A DNA stretch of 64,000 nucleotides, taken from positions 4,340,001 through 4,404,000 of the forward strand of contig NZ_CP035382.1 in assembly GCF_006874705.1 (NCBI RefSeq). Direction: 5' to 3'. How positions within the stretch are numbered: the first letter of the stretch is position 1; each line of letters opens with the position of its first letter. Under the pieces are notes generated by a model. It was not told the origin of the DNA. It did no database searches and saw only the letters and a list, made by a program, of their open reading frames with translations. Positions 1 to 8,720 of the stretch are shown in pieces. The position numbers and the translations under genes were made by a program. The stretch comes from Leclercia adecarboxylata. Its GTDB lineage: Bacteria > Pseudomonadota > Gammaproteobacteria > Enterobacterales > Enterobacteriaceae.

Positions 1-242
1 TCCTGTTTGGTGGTGCACGGGAACTTGCGAATGTCCGCGAGCTCTTTGAAATCGTCAGGATGGACCCCCGCCGCATCAAACTTGCGTTTGTACATCGGGA
101 CGTTGTTATAGGCGTGTTCCAGCGTCCACTTCATGCGCTGGGTTTGCAGGGCCTGCAGCTCATCCAGGGAGGCGGTTTCGATCGGGTCAAGCTGAGTGGC
201 CGCTGTCGTTGTCGTTGTCGCTGCTGTCATTGTGATTGTCAT
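1..242 (-). CDS. paaK: Phenylacetate-CoA ligase PaaK, N-terminal part only
   Basis: The gene runs off the left edge, so only about the first 80 residues are visible. PaaK is the cytosolic AMP-forming ligase that converts phenylacetate to phenylacetyl-CoA, the entry step of the pathway. From LDPIETAS onward the sequence matches E. coli PaaK, including the TQRxKWTLxHAY and RKFPCTTK segments. It is the last gene of the leftward paaABCDEFGHIJK run and starts 28 bases after the paaJ stop. The ATG at 242 is chosen; a second ATG lies at 230. Neither has a strong ribosome site. Before the conserved part there is an unusual Thr/Ala-rich leader, coded by ACA/ACG/GCG triplets, that is longer than in E. 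coli. Confidence 0.93.
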   Translation of the reverse strand, partial: MTITMTAATTTTTAATQLDPIETASLDELQALQTQRMKWTLEHAYNNVPMYKRKFDAAGVHPDDFKELADIRKFPCTTKQ

Positions 243-269
243 TGTAGGGTACTCACTTTTTATAATTGT

Positions 270-1475
270 TCAGACACGCTCAAGGATCATGGCAATGCCC
301 TGACCGACACCAATGCACATCGTGCAGAGCGCATAGCGCCCTTTACGACGATGCAGCTCGTTGCTGGCGGCCAGCGCCAGACGGGCCCCGCTCATTCCCA
401 GCGGATGGCCCAGGGCAATGGCGCCCCCGTTAGGGTTCACATGGGTAGCATCGTCCGGCAGCCCCAGCTCGCGCAGCACGCCCAGCGCCTGCGAAGCAAA
501 GGCTTCGTTCAGTTCGATAACGTCCATATCGTTGATGCTCAGACCGGCGCGCTCCAGCACGCGGCGGGTGGCAGGCACCGGGCCCAGCCCCATCAGACGC
601 GGTTCAACACCGGCAGTCGCCATCGCCACGATGCGGGTACGCGGCGTTAAGCCCTGCGCTGCCGCCATCTCTTCGCTGGCGATGATCAGCGCCGCAGCGC
701 CGTCGTTCACCCCGGAAGCGTTACCTGCGGTGACCACGCCCCCGGCGCGGAACGGCGCTTTCAGCCCGGCCAGCATCTCCAGGGTGGTGTCCGGGCGCAG
801 ATGCTCGTCATGCATGACTTCGGTCACTGCCCCTTTTTTGCCTTTAATCATCACCGGGACGATCTCCTGGGCCAGGATGCCGTTGGCCTGGGCCTGGGCG
901 GTGCGCTGCTGGCTGCGATAAGCAAAGGCGTCCTGGTCCTCGCGGGAAATCCGTAACAATTCTGCTACATTCTCTGCCGTTTCCGGCATGCTGTCAGAAC
1001 CGAATTGCTGGGCCATGAGCGGGTTCACAAAACGCCAGCCGATGGTGGTATCAAAAATCTCATTCTGACGCTGGAAGGCGCTGGTGGCTTTGCCCATCAC
1101 GAAGGGCGCGCGGGACATCGACTCCACGCCACCGGCAATCATCAGGTCGCCATCACCGGCACGAATGGCGCGGGCGGCAAAGCCCAGCGCATCGAGGCCG
1201 GAGCCGCACAGGCGGTTCAGCGTAGTGCCGGAGACGGTCTCCGGCAGCCCGGCCAGCAGCAGGGACATTCGCGCCACGTTGCGGTTGTCCTCCCCCGCCT
1301 GGTTGGCGCAGCCAAAAATCACGTCATCAATACGTTCCGCGTCCAGCCCCGGGTTACGCACCAGCAGCTCGCGCAGCGGGATAGCGCCCAGATCGTCCGC
1401 GCGCACGCCGGACAATGCCCCGGCATAGCGGCCGATGGGGGTACGAATCCCGTCACAAATAAAGGCGTCACGCAT
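270..1475 (-). CDS. paaJ: 3-oxoadipyl-CoA/3-oxo-5,6-dehydrosuberyl-CoA thiolase PaaJ
   Basis: This 401-residue thiolase releases acetyl-CoA from 3-oxo-5,6-dehydrosuberyl-CoA and from 3-oxoadipyl-CoA, the two thiolytic steps of phenylacetate breakdown. The acylated cysteine is C90 (LCGSG), followed by NEAF at 323-326, the GHP histidine H357 and the second cysteine C387 in CIG. Length and sequence agree with E. coli PaaJ and every catalytic residue is present. The start codon abuts the paaI stop with overlap, indicating translational coupling. It lies between paaI and paaK in the canonical order. It is regulated with the whole operon from the paaA promoter. Confidence 0.97.
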   Translation of the reverse strand: MRDAFICDGIRTPIGRYAGALSGVRADDLGAIPLRELLVRNPGLDAERIDDVIFGCANQAGEDNRNVARMSLLLAGLPETVSGTTLNRLCGSGLDALGFAARAIRAGDGDLMIAGGVESMSRAPFVMGKATSAFQRQNEIFDTTIGWRFVNPLMAQQFGSDSMPETAENVAELLRISREDQDAFAYRSQQRTAQAQANGILAQEIVPVMIKGKKGAVTEVMHDEHLRPDTTLEMLAGLKAPFRAGGVVTAGNASGVNDGAAALIIASEEMAAAQGLTPRTRIVAMATAGVEPRLMGLGPVPATRRVLERAGLSINDMDVIELNEAFASQALGVLRELGLPDDATHVNPNGGAIALGHPLGMSGARLALAASNELHRRKGRYALCTMCIGVGQGIAMILERV

Positions 1476-1897
1476 TATGCTTCTCCTGTAATAGTGCCGC
1501 CGATGCGGTGGGATTTCCCACGGAACAGGGCAACGGTTTTCTGCTGTTGGTTAACAATTTCAATGTCGTACACGCCGGTCTGTTTCCCCTGATGGCGCAC
1601 CTGCGCGGTGGCGGTGAGCCTGTCGTGGGCAAAGGCCGGACGCACAAAATCGATGGTGCAGCCCGAGGCCACCGCCGCCAGCCCCTGGCTGTTACAGGCG
1701 TAGGCGAAGGCGGTGTCAGCAAGGGTAAACAGCTGGCCGCCGTGGCAGCTTTTATGGCCGTTGAGCATCTGCGGCGTGACGGTCATGGTCAGTACTGCCA
1801 TGCCCTCATCCATCTCAATAATGTCGATGCCATAGGCCTGGGCGCAGGCATCGTTTTCATACATGGCGTGGGCGTTGCGCCAGGCGTTATGACTCAT
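1475..1897 (-). CDS. paaI: Hotdog-fold acyl-CoA thioesterase PaaI
   Basis: This 140-residue hotdog thioesterase is thought to rescue CoA by hydrolysing ring-hydroxylated phenylacetyl-CoA dead-end products. The start at MSHNAW gives exactly the E. coli length; an upstream in-frame extension is not conserved. The hallmark motif [10 protein letters not shown] is present at residues 52-61 with the catalytic aspartate D61. The start overlaps the end of paaH by 11 bases and the stop overlaps paaJ, so three genes are tightly coupled. Confidence 0.96.
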   Translation of the reverse strand: MSHNAWRNAHAMYENDACAQAYGIDIIEMDEGMAVLTMTVTPQMLNGHKSCHGGQLFTLADTAFAYACNSQGLAAVASGCTIDFVRPAFAHDRLTATAQVRHQGKQTGVYDIEIVNQQQKTVALFRGKSHRIGGTITGEA

Positions 1898-3311
1898 AGC
1901 TACTCTCCAGAAGCGCACGCTGGCGCAGCAGGGATGACGGGCGATAGCGTTCTTCACCGTAGTGGCGTTGCAGGTTTTCCAGCAGGCGCAGCAGACGCTG
2001 CCAGCCAAGCTGTTCTCCCCAGGCCAGCGGGCCGCGCGGGTAGTTCACTCCGAGGCGCATGGCGGTATCGATATCCTGTTCACTGGCAACCCCTTTTTGG
2101 AGGGCATCGAGCGCTTCGTTGACGATCATCGCCACCGTGCGCCAGATCAGCAGGCCGGGATAATCGGCCACCTGCAGGACGCGCTTGCCCTGCTGTTGCA
2201 GGTGCCACACCGCTTTCAGGGTGGCGGAGGCCGGATTGCTGGCCGCAGCCGCAATGACGGCGACATCCCCTTCCTGACGATCGCACACCACCACCGGCTG
2301 GCCGTAACGGTTCGCCAGCATCTGGGCGGTCTCGCCCTGGGTCTCGATCAGCAGCAGGCCGTCAATTTCGGTGACACCGTCACTTCTCCGCTGGTCCTGC
2401 ATCGCACTGTAGGTATCGCTGACGGGCTCCAGCCAGTTCACGGCAGGCTTCTCGTTGCGCCAGCTGTAGACACCCTGACCGCTCTTCCTGCCGAAGCGCC
2501 CGGCCAGGACCAGCTCCTGCTGCACCAGCGACGGCAGAAAACGGCGCTCCTGCCAGAAGGCGTTGAATACCGAACAGGTGACGGCGAAGTTAACGTCCTG
2601 GCCGATCATGTCGGTCAGCTCCAGCGGCCCCATCGGGAAGCCCGCGCCGTCGCGCAGCGCGGCGTCGATAACTTCCGGGGCGGCAACCTGCTCTTCCAGG
2701 GCCCGCCAGGCTTCGGCATAGTACGGACGCGCCACGCGGTTGACGATAAAGCCCGGGGTGGACTGGCAGCGCACCGGCTGTTTACCCCAGTTCACCGCCA
2801 GCTGGCTCAGCTGTTCCACCACTTCGCCGGAGGTCGCCAGCCCGCTCACCACCTCCACCAGCTTCATCACCGGGGCCGGGTTAAAGAAGTGCAGCCCGGC
2901 CACGCGCTCGGGGTGGCGCAGGTTGGCGGCAATGGCGGTAATGGAAATAGAGGAGGTATTGCTGGTCAGCAGCGTGTTGGCCGGGCAGATCTCAGCCAGT
3001 TCGGCAAAGAGCGCTTTTTTGACCGCCATCTGCTCGGAGGCGGCTTCGATCACCAGGTCGGCCGCCGCCAGGGCGTGAATATCGGTCACCGGCATCAGGC
3101 GCTGGAGCGTCTGCTCGCTCGCCTGAGCGCTCAGCTTGCCGCGCGCCACGCGGGACTCAAGCCGGGTGCGGATCCCGTCGATGGCGCGGGAAATCGCGTC
3201 GGCATTGATGTCATACACCAGCACCGGATGGCCGTAGCTGGCCGCCACTTCGGCGATCCCGGCCCCCATGATGCCGCTGCCAATCACCGCCACGGTATGA
3301 ATTGTCGTCAT
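1887..3311 (-). CDS. paaH: 3-hydroxyadipyl-CoA dehydrogenase PaaH
   Basis: This 474-residue NAD-dependent 3-hydroxyacyl-CoA dehydrogenase oxidises 3-hydroxyadipyl-CoA to 3-oxoadipyl-CoA. A Rossmann nucleotide site GSGIMGAGI lies near the N-terminus and the catalytic HFFNP segment follows around residue 140. Two C-terminal 3HCDH domains follow, one of them carrying the NRVARPYY segment. The start at MTTIHTV, one base after the paaG stop region, matches E. coli; the 40 residues upstream in frame are antisense noise inside paaG. The gene overlaps paaI by 11 bases. Confidence 0.97.
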   Translation of the reverse strand: MTTIHTVAVIGSGIMGAGIAEVAASYGHPVLVYDINADAISRAIDGIRTRLESRVARGKLSAQASEQTLQRLMPVTDIHALAAADLVIEAASEQMAVKKALFAELAEICPANTLLTSNTSSISITAIAANLRHPERVAGLHFFNPAPVMKLVEVVSGLATSGEVVEQLSQLAVNWGKQPVRCQSTPGFIVNRVARPYYAEAWRALEEQVAAPEVIDAALRDGAGFPMGPLELTDMIGQDVNFAVTCSVFNAFWQERRFLPSLVQQELVLAGRFGRKSGQGVYSWRNEKPAVNWLEPVSDTYSAMQDQRRSDGVTEIDGLLLIETQGETAQMLANRYGQPVVVCDRQEGDVAVIAAAASNPASATLKAVWHLQQQGKRVLQVADYPGLLIWRTVAMIVNEALDALQKGVASEQDIDTAMRLGVNYPRGPLAWGEQLGWQRLLRLLENLQRHYGEERYRPSSLLRQRALLESSYES

Positions 3312-3312
3312 C

Positions 3313-4098
3313 TTATTTCCCCGTAAACTGCGGCGCACGTTTGTTGAGGAAGGCGCTGACGCCTTCACGGTAGTCGGCGCTGCGTCCGGCCAGGCGCTGA
3401 TAGTCGCGCTCCAGATCCAGCTGGGCATCAAGGGTGTTGGTTTCGGCGGCGTTGATCGCCTGCTTGATCAGCCCCAGGCCAAAGGTTGGCTGCGATGCCA
3501 GATGCACGGCCAGCTGGCGGGCGGTGTCGGTGAGTTCGGCGTCATCCACCACCTGCCAGATCATTCCCCAGGCATGGGCCTGCTCGGCGCTGATTTTCTC
3601 CCCCAGCAGGGCCAGGCCCATGGCCCGGGCGCGGCCGGTCAGGCGCGGCAGCAGCCAGGTCCCGCCGGAATCCGGCACCAGACCGAGCTTGCTGAAGGCC
3701 ATCACAAAGTTCACCGAGCGGGCGGCAATGACGATATCGCAGCCCAGCGCCAGGGTGGCACCGGCTCCGGCGGCCACGCCGTTGACCGCGCAGATCACCG
3801 GCTTAGGCAGTTTTGCAAGGCGCTTAACCAGCGGGTTGTAAAATTTCTCCACCGACATCCCGAGGTCCGGCGCGGGGCTGTTCGGGTCGACGTTGCGGTC
3901 GTTAAGATCCTGCCCGGCGCAAAAGCCGCGCCCGGCCCCGGTCACCAGCAGGCAGCGGATGCTGTCGTCGCGCTCGGCCTGGGTCAGGCACGCCGCCAGC
4001 TGCTGATGCATCTCCTCGTTAAAGCTGTTGAGACGCTCCGGGCGGTTCAGGGTGATCGTCATGACCCCCTGCTCAACGTGACTCAGAATGAAATCCAT
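3313..4098 (-). CDS. paaG: 1,2-epoxyphenylacetyl-CoA isomerase PaaG
   Basis: This 261-residue crotonase-fold enzyme isomerises ring-1,2-epoxyphenylacetyl-CoA to the oxepin form that PaaZ opens. It also moves double bonds in later intermediates. The oxyanion-hole segments GRGFCAGQDLN and NGVAAGAGATLALGCDIV are clear. The usual hydratase glutamate after AGAG is absent, as expected for an isomerase, and the aspartate in LVPDSGGT (D143) is kept. Its sequence is nearly identical in plan to E. coli PaaG. It sits two bases after paaF. Confidence 0.97.
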   Translation of the reverse strand: MDFILSHVEQGVMTITLNRPERLNSFNEEMHQQLAACLTQAERDDSIRCLLVTGAGRGFCAGQDLNDRNVDPNSPAPDLGMSVEKFYNPLVKRLAKLPKPVICAVNGVAAGAGATLALGCDIVIAARSVNFVMAFSKLGLVPDSGGTWLLPRLTGRARAMGLALLGEKISAEQAHAWGMIWQVVDDAELTDTARQLAVHLASQPTFGLGLIKQAINAAETNTLDAQLDLERDYQRLAGRSADYREGVSAFLNKRAPQFTGK

Positions 4099-4100
4099 GA

Positions 4101-4868
4101 TTAGCGTCCTTTAAATTCGGGGGTGCGTTTTTGCAGGAAGGCGGCGATCCCTTCCCGGCGATCGTCGGTGGCCGCCAGCAGGGTAAAGAGCTGACGCTCC
4201 TGGGCCAGCCCGGCCTGCAGGGCCACCTCCTGAGACTGGCGTAACGCCTGCTTCGCCGCCTGCAATGCCAGCGGCGAGTGGCGCGCCATCAGCCCTGCCT
4301 GCCGGAGGGCATATTCCAGGGTCAGGGATTCGGGATAAACGTCGCTCACCAGGCCCGCGGCCAGGGCCTGACGGGCGGTGATGCTTTCGCCGGTCAACAC
4401 CATTTTGCTGGCGAGGGATTTGCCGACGCTGCGGATCAGGCGCTGGGTCCCGCCCGCGCCCGGCATAATGCCCAGCGTGATTTCCGGCAGACCGAAACGG
4501 GCGTTTTCCCCGGCAATCACCACATCACACAGCAGCGCAAGCTCGCAGCCCGCGCCCAGCGCGTAGCCGTTGACGGCGGCAATCAGCGGTTTGCTGAAGG
4601 CGTTGATCCGCGCCCACAGCTGCGGGCGAATGTCGTTCAGGGTGGCGGCCAGATCTTTTTCGGCCATCTCGTTGAGATCGGCCCCGGCAGCAAAGCAGCG
4701 TTCGTTGCCGGTAATTACGCACACCGAAACCTCGCTATCGGTTGCCGCGGCTTCGAGGGTGGTCGCCAGCTCGCTCAGCAGGGCATTGTTCAGGGCGTTG
4801 CGCGCCGCCGGGCGGTTCAGGGTCAGGTGCAGCACCCGCCCCTGACGGGTGATAATCAGGTCGCTCAT
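4101..4868 (-). CDS. paaF: 2,3-dehydroadipyl-CoA hydratase PaaF
   Basis: This 255-residue crotonase-family enoyl-CoA hydratase adds water to 2,3-dehydroadipyl-CoA, giving 3-hydroxyadipyl-CoA for PaaH. Both hydratase glutamates are present: E109 in GAGCEL and E129 in GLPEITLG. That distinguishes it from the neighbouring isomerase PaaG. The oxyanion-hole segment CFAAGADLNEM is intact. The start overlaps the paaE stop by four bases (ATGA), a coupling signature. Confidence 0.97.
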   Translation of the reverse strand: MSDLIITRQGRVLHLTLNRPAARNALNNALLSELATTLEAAATDSEVSVCVITGNERCFAAGADLNEMAEKDLAATLNDIRPQLWARINAFSKPLIAAVNGYALGAGCELALLCDVVIAGENARFGLPEITLGIMPGAGGTQRLIRSVGKSLASKMVLTGESITARQALAAGLVSDVYPESLTLEYALRQAGLMARHSPLALQAAKQALRQSQEVALQAGLAQERQLFTLLAATDDRREGIAAFLQKRTPEFKGR

Positions 4869-5935
4869 GCCATCCCCTTCGCGTCGAAGTCCACCACCAC
4901 GTCACTGGTCAGCGGCAAGGCCTGGCAGCTCAGAACGTAGCCCGCCGCCAGTTCGTCCGGCTCGAGGCTGTAGTTGGTGACCATGTCCACCTTTCCACGC
5001 ACCACTTTGCATTTGCAGGTGGCGCAGACCCCGCCTTTACAGGCGTACGGCAGATCCGCGCCCTGACGCAGGGCGGCGTCGAGAATGCTTTCGTCGTCAG
5101 CGGTGAGGACGATCTCGCGGTCGCGTCCGTCCTGGCGCACCGTCACTTTCTGCCCTTCCACCTGCACGGTGTGGGCGCGTTTCACGCTGGTGCCCGGGGT
5201 GTTAAAGCGTTCCAGATGCAGCGATTTTTCCGGCATCCCCAGCGCTTTCAGCGCCAGCTCAGCTTCGTCCATCATTGCCGCCGGGCCGCAGATAAAGGCT
5301 TCGTCAAACTGGCTGAAGTCGATTAAGTGTTTCGCCAGCGCCTGGAGCTTTTCACCGTCGATGCGGCCATGCAGCAGCTCGCTGTCCAGCGTCTCCTGGC
5401 TGAAGATGTTCACCACCTGGAGGCGCGTCGGGTAGCTGTCCTTCAGGTCGGCCAGCGCCTGGCGAAACATCATGCTCTGGCTGCTGCGGTTGCCGTAAAT
5501 CAGGGTGAACTGGCTGTTCGGTTCGGTTTTCAGGGTGCTGGAGATGATCGCCAGCATTGGGGTGATGCCGGACCCGGCGGCAATCGCCAGGTAGCAGCCC
5601 TCCCGCTCTGCCAGCGGCTGGTAGCCAAAATGGCCCTGGGGCACCATCACCTCCAGCGCCATCCCCTGTTTGATCTCATCCCGGGCATAGCGCGAGAAGC
5701 GTCCGCCGTCGATGGCTTTCACCGCTACGCTGATCTCGCCCGGCTGAACGCTGCGGCAGATGGAGTAGCAGCGACGCAGCTCTTCGCCCGCGAGATGGGC
5801 CTTCAGGGTCAGATGCTGGCCGGGACGGAAGCGATACGCCTCCTGCAACGCCCGGGGAACCGCGAAGGTGATGGTCACCGCATCGCGGGTTTCGGGTTCT
5901 ACTTTTGCCACCGTTAAGGAATGAAACGTTGTCAT
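4865..5935 (-). CDS. paaE: Phenylacetyl-CoA epoxidase reductase subunit PaaE
   Basis: This 356-residue oxidoreductase passes electrons from NADPH to the PaaABC diiron epoxidase. The N-terminal two thirds is a ferredoxin-NADP reductase module with the flavin motif RRCYSICR and the nucleotide segment AIAAGSGITPMLAI. The C-terminal third is a plant-type 2Fe-2S ferredoxin with ligands in CKGGVCATCKC and a final cysteine in LSCQA. The start at MTTFHSL reproduces the E. coli length; a longer in-frame start inside paaD is rejected. It lies 7 bases downstream of paaD. Confidence 0.97.
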   Translation of the reverse strand: MTTFHSLTVAKVEPETRDAVTITFAVPRALQEAYRFRPGQHLTLKAHLAGEELRRCYSICRSVQPGEISVAVKAIDGGRFSRYARDEIKQGMALEVMVPQGHFGYQPLAEREGCYLAIAAGSGITPMLAIISSTLKTEPNSQFTLIYGNRSSQSMMFRQALADLKDSYPTRLQVVNIFSQETLDSELLHGRIDGEKLQALAKHLIDFSQFDEAFICGPAAMMDEAELALKALGMPEKSLHLERFNTPGTSVKRAHTVQVEGQKVTVRQDGRDREIVLTADDESILDAALRQGADLPYACKGGVCATCKCKVVRGKVDMVTNYSLEPDELAAGYVLSCQALPLTSDVVVDFDAKGMA

Positions 5936-5942
5936 GGCGACC

Positions 5943-6440
5943 TCAGATACATTTGAAATAGTCGAAAGGTTCCCGGCAGCTGTCGCAGCGATAAAGCGCC
6001 TTACAGGCCGTGGAACCAAATTCACTGATCATGGTGGTGCGGGTGCTGGCGCAGCGCGGGCAGGTCACCTCGGCGGGCAGATGCGCATGGCAGCTATGAC
6101 CGGCCGGGGGGCTGATGCCGTACTGGCGCAGACGCTCCCGGGCATCCGGGGTCATCCAGTCGGTGGTCCAGGCCGGGTCGAGCTGGATGGTGATCTGCAC
6201 CGGGGCATAGCCGTGGGTGGTCAGCGTGTCGCGGATCGCCCCCATCAGATGGTCGGTAGCCGGACAGCCGGAATAGGTCGGCGTGAAGCCGATAGCCCAG
6301 CCTTCACCCTGCGGGGTAACGCTGCGCACCATGCCCAGATCGGTAATGGTCAGCACCGGGATCTCCGGGTCCGGGATCTGGCTCAACAGGGACCAGATCT
6401 GCGGGACGGCGGCGGGTGTGAGTTCGACGGCATGTTGCAT
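5943..6440 (-). CDS. paaD: Phenylacetate pathway Fe-S maturation protein PaaD
   Basis: This 165-residue protein belongs to the MIP18/SufT (DUF59) family. It is required for phenylacetate degradation, probably for iron-sulfur or diiron maturation of the epoxidase, although its exact role is less settled than that of its neighbours. An N-terminal DUF59 domain (IPDPEIPVLTITDLGMV) is followed by a C-terminal zinc-ribbon-like part with CPRCAS and CDSCREPF. The ATG at 6440 is chosen because GGAGAG lies 6-11 bases upstream and the length equals that of E. coli PaaD. Confidence 0.95.
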   Translation of the reverse strand: MQHAVELTPAAVPQIWSLLSQIPDPEIPVLTITDLGMVRSVTPQGEGWAIGFTPTYSGCPATDHLMGAIRDTLTTHGYAPVQITIQLDPAWTTDWMTPDARERLRQYGISPPAGHSCHAHLPAEVTCPRCASTRTTMISEFGSTACKALYRCDSCREPFDYFKCI

Positions 6441-6454
6441 AGTGCTCTCCTGCG

Positions 6455-7201
6455 TTACCACTGCTGCCCGGGATAAACGCGCTGCAAATACTGCATCTCT
6501 GCCAGCATCGGTCCCAGATGTTCGGTGTGCAGCCCGTTACGGCCGCCGCTGCGGTAGGCGGACTCAGACGGCACGCTCAGCGTCGCCGCGTTCAGCCCGG
6601 TAAACACTTCCGCTTCCCACGCTTCGCGCAGGCTGCGGGGATCGACGGCGATACCTTCCGCCACCAGGGCCTGGTCAATCTCGTCGGCCTCGAACAGCTC
6701 GGCGGTAAAGCGCCACAGGTCGTTGACCGCCTGCTGCATTTTCTGCGCCGAGACGGCGGTGCCGTTGCCCAGGCGTTCCAGCCAGCCGCGGCTGAAGCGC
6801 AGGTGGTAGCGGGCCTCTTTGATTGATTTGGCGGCAATGGCGGCCAGCTGGGGATCGCGACTCTGGGTCAGACGGGTAAACAGCGCCACGTGCCAGGCGT
6901 CAATAAAGTACTGCCGGGCAATGGTGTCGGCGAAGTTGCCGTTCGGCTGCTCCACCAGCAGCAGGTTGCTGAACTGGCGTTCATCGCGCTGGAAGGCCAG
7001 CGTATCTTCGTCGCCCACCCCTTCCAGTTCGGCGGCGTAGGTTAAGAAGTTGCGCGCCTGGCCCAGCAGGTCGAGGCCGATATTGGCCAGCGCGAGGTCG
7101 ATCTCCAGCTCCGGGGCGTGGCCACACCAGGCCCCCAGACGTTGGGAGAGCACCAGGCCGTTATCACCCAGGCGCAGAACATAGTGCGTTAACATTTTCA
7201 T
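6455..7201 (-). CDS. paaC: Phenylacetyl-CoA epoxidase structural subunit PaaC
   Basis: This 248-residue ferritin-like subunit pairs with PaaA in the multicomponent epoxidase. It stabilises the catalytic subunit but keeps only part of the metal-binding pattern. The RLGDN and EARYHLRFSRGWLERLGNGT segments are diagnostic. The start at MKMLTHY aligns with E. coli PaaC; alternative starts at 7195 or further upstream are less likely. It lies 9 bases after the paaB stop. Confidence 0.96.
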   Translation of the reverse strand: MKMLTHYVLRLGDNGLVLSQRLGAWCGHAPELEIDLALANIGLDLLGQARNFLTYAAELEGVGDEDTLAFQRDERQFSNLLLVEQPNGNFADTIARQYFIDAWHVALFTRLTQSRDPQLAAIAAKSIKEARYHLRFSRGWLERLGNGTAVSAQKMQQAVNDLWRFTAELFEADEIDQALVAEGIAVDPRSLREAWEAEVFTGLNAATLSVPSESAYRSGGRNGLHTEHLGPMLAEMQYLQRVYPGQQW

Positions 7202-7209
7202 CCCCGACC

Positions 7210-7497
7210 TCACATGTGCTCGATGCCATCAGGGATGGTGTAGAAGGTGGGATGACGGTAGACCTTGCTCTCCGCCGGATCGAAAAACTCGCCGCGCTCT
7301 TCCGGCTGCGAGGCGACGATTTCGCTCGCCTTCACCACCCAGATGGAGCAGCCTTCGCTGCGGCGGGTGTAGGCATCGCGTGCGTTTTCCAGCGCCATGC
7401 GGTCATCGGCGGCGTGCAGGCTCCCCACGTGACGGTGGGACAGCCCCTGTTTGCTGCGGACAAAAACTTCGTATAACGGCCAGTATGTTTTGCTCAT
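7210..7497 (-). CDS. paaB: Phenylacetyl-CoA epoxidase subunit PaaB
   Basis: This 95-residue subunit bridges PaaAC pairs in the phenylacetyl-CoA 1,2-epoxidase. It is defined by the opening MSKTYWPLYEVFVRSK and the ending FYTIPDGIEHM, both typical of PaaB. The start at 7497 gives the E. coli length; the upstream in-frame extension lies within paaA and is not conserved. It is located between paaA and paaC with 11- and 8-base gaps. Confidence 0.96.
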   Translation of the reverse strand: MSKTYWPLYEVFVRSKQGLSHRHVGSLHAADDRMALENARDAYTRRSEGCSIWVVKASEIVASQPEERGEFFDPAESKVYRHPTFYTIPDGIEHM

Positions 7498-7508
7498 CGT
7501 GATTCCCC

Positions 7509-8438
7509 TTACGCGACCTTGCGGGCGTGTTGTTTTTCTGCGTGCGCCAGGGCGGCTTCGCGCACCCACGTTCCCTCTTCCCAGGCTTTATTCTTGGCGG
7601 CCAGACGCTCGTGGTTACATAGGCCACGGCCGTTGATGACCTCGTCAAACTCCTGCCAGTCGATCTCGCCAAAACGGTAGTGACCGCTCTCGGCATCGAA
7701 GTGCAGATCCGCATCCGGGACGGTCATCCCCAGCATATCCACCTGCGGCACGGTGTTGTCGACAAAGCGCTGACGCAGCTCGTCATTGCCAAAACGTTTG
7801 ATTTTCCAGGCCAGGCTGCGGGCGCTGTTCGGCGAGTTGTCGTCGTTCGGGCCAAACATCATCAGCGCCGGCCACCAGAAACGGTTAATGGCGTCCTGCA
7901 GCATCTGGCGCTGGGCCTCGCTGCCCTGGGCCAGCGCCATGCAGGCCTCAAAGCCCTGACGCTGGTGGAAGCTCTCTTCTTTACAGATTTTCACCATCGC
8001 CCGGGCATAGGGGCCGTAGGAGGTACGGCACAGCGCCACCTGGTTAACGATGGCCGCGCCATCCACCAGCCAGCCAATCACGCCGATATCGGCCCAGCTC
8101 AGGGTCGGGTAGTTGAAGATGGAGGAGTACTTCATCTTGCCGTCGAGCATCTTCTGGTAGATGTCTTCCCGGGCGCAGCCCAGCGTCTCCGCCGCGCTGT
8201 AGAGATAGAGACCGTGCCCGGCTTCGTCCTGCACTTTCGCCAGCAGAATGGCCTTGCGGCGCAGCGTCGGGGCGCGGGTGATCCAGTTGCCTTCCGGCAG
8301 CATGCCGACAATTTCGGAGTGGGCATGCTGACCAATCTGGCGGATCAGCGTCTTGCGGTACGCGTCAGGCATCCAGTCCTGCGGCTCGATGGCCGTCTCT
8401 TGCGCGATTCGCTGTTCAAAGCGTTGTTCTTCCGTCAC
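7509..8438 (-). CDS. paaA: Phenylacetyl-CoA 1,2-epoxidase catalytic subunit PaaA
   Basis: This is the diiron subunit that epoxidises the aromatic ring of phenylacetyl-CoA. Counting from the chosen start, likely iron ligands are E42, E72 and H75 (QDEAGH), D126, and E155 with H158 (EESFH). A GTG start at 8438 is chosen because AAGGGTG lies just upstream and it yields the 309 residues of E. coli PaaA. Another in-frame GTG at 8477 would add 13 residues that E. coli lacks and has no ribosome site. It heads the leftward operon and diverges from paaZ. Confidence 0.95.
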   Translation of the reverse strand: MTEEQRFEQRIAQETAIEPQDWMPDAYRKTLIRQIGQHAHSEIVGMLPEGNWITRAPTLRRKAILLAKVQDEAGHGLYLYSAAETLGCAREDIYQKMLDGKMKYSSIFNYPTLSWADIGVIGWLVDGAAIVNQVALCRTSYGPYARAMVKICKEESFHQRQGFEACMALAQGSEAQRQMLQDAINRFWWPALMMFGPNDDNSPNSARSLAWKIKRFGNDELRQRFVDNTVPQVDMLGMTVPDADLHFDAESGHYRFGEIDWQEFDEVINGRGLCNHERLAAKNKAWEEGTWVREAALAHAEKQHARKVA

Positions 8439-8720
8439 GTCATCACCCTTATGATTCGTATAAACAGTAAATTCCACTCAATGATGAATCACTTCGTTTC
8501 TTAAAAGTTACACAAAGGTTAAATATAACCCCAAGGAGTGTTTGCTTATTTTGTGATGTGGCTCGCAAGCCTTTTGCGAAGCCCCTTTGGTGGTGGGAAA
8601 ACTGGAACGGGAATAGCCAGACAAGATCACAATGTTAACAAATCATTAAAACATCACTTGCATTTTATGATTCATAATCAAACTATCTATAGCGAAATAA
8701 CGAACCACCTGGAGAGAAAA
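8439..8720. promoter_or_regulatory. Divergent paaA/paaZ control region with PaaX-like motifs
   Basis: This 282-base region holds the two divergent promoters. Three copies of the TGATTC element known from PaaX operators are visible: ATGATTCGT at 8451-8459, its reverse complement GATGAATCA near 8482-8490, and ATGATTCAT at 8668-8676. In E. coli PaaX represses both promoters and is released by phenylacetyl-CoA; that this holds here is inference. An imperfect inverted repeat (GCTCGCAAG/TTGCGAAGC) lies near 8560. The paaX gene itself is outside the window. Confidence 0.55.

Noticed and set aside
1962..3326. Long plus-strand open frames antisense to the paa genes
   Set aside because: They are composition shadows of GC-rich genes on the minus strand; the minus-strand products match known Paa enzymes end to end.
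8538..8720. N-terminal extension of PaaZ
   Set aside because: The upstream frame lies in the promoter region, is not in E. coli PaaZ, and the ATG at 8721 has a good ribosome site.
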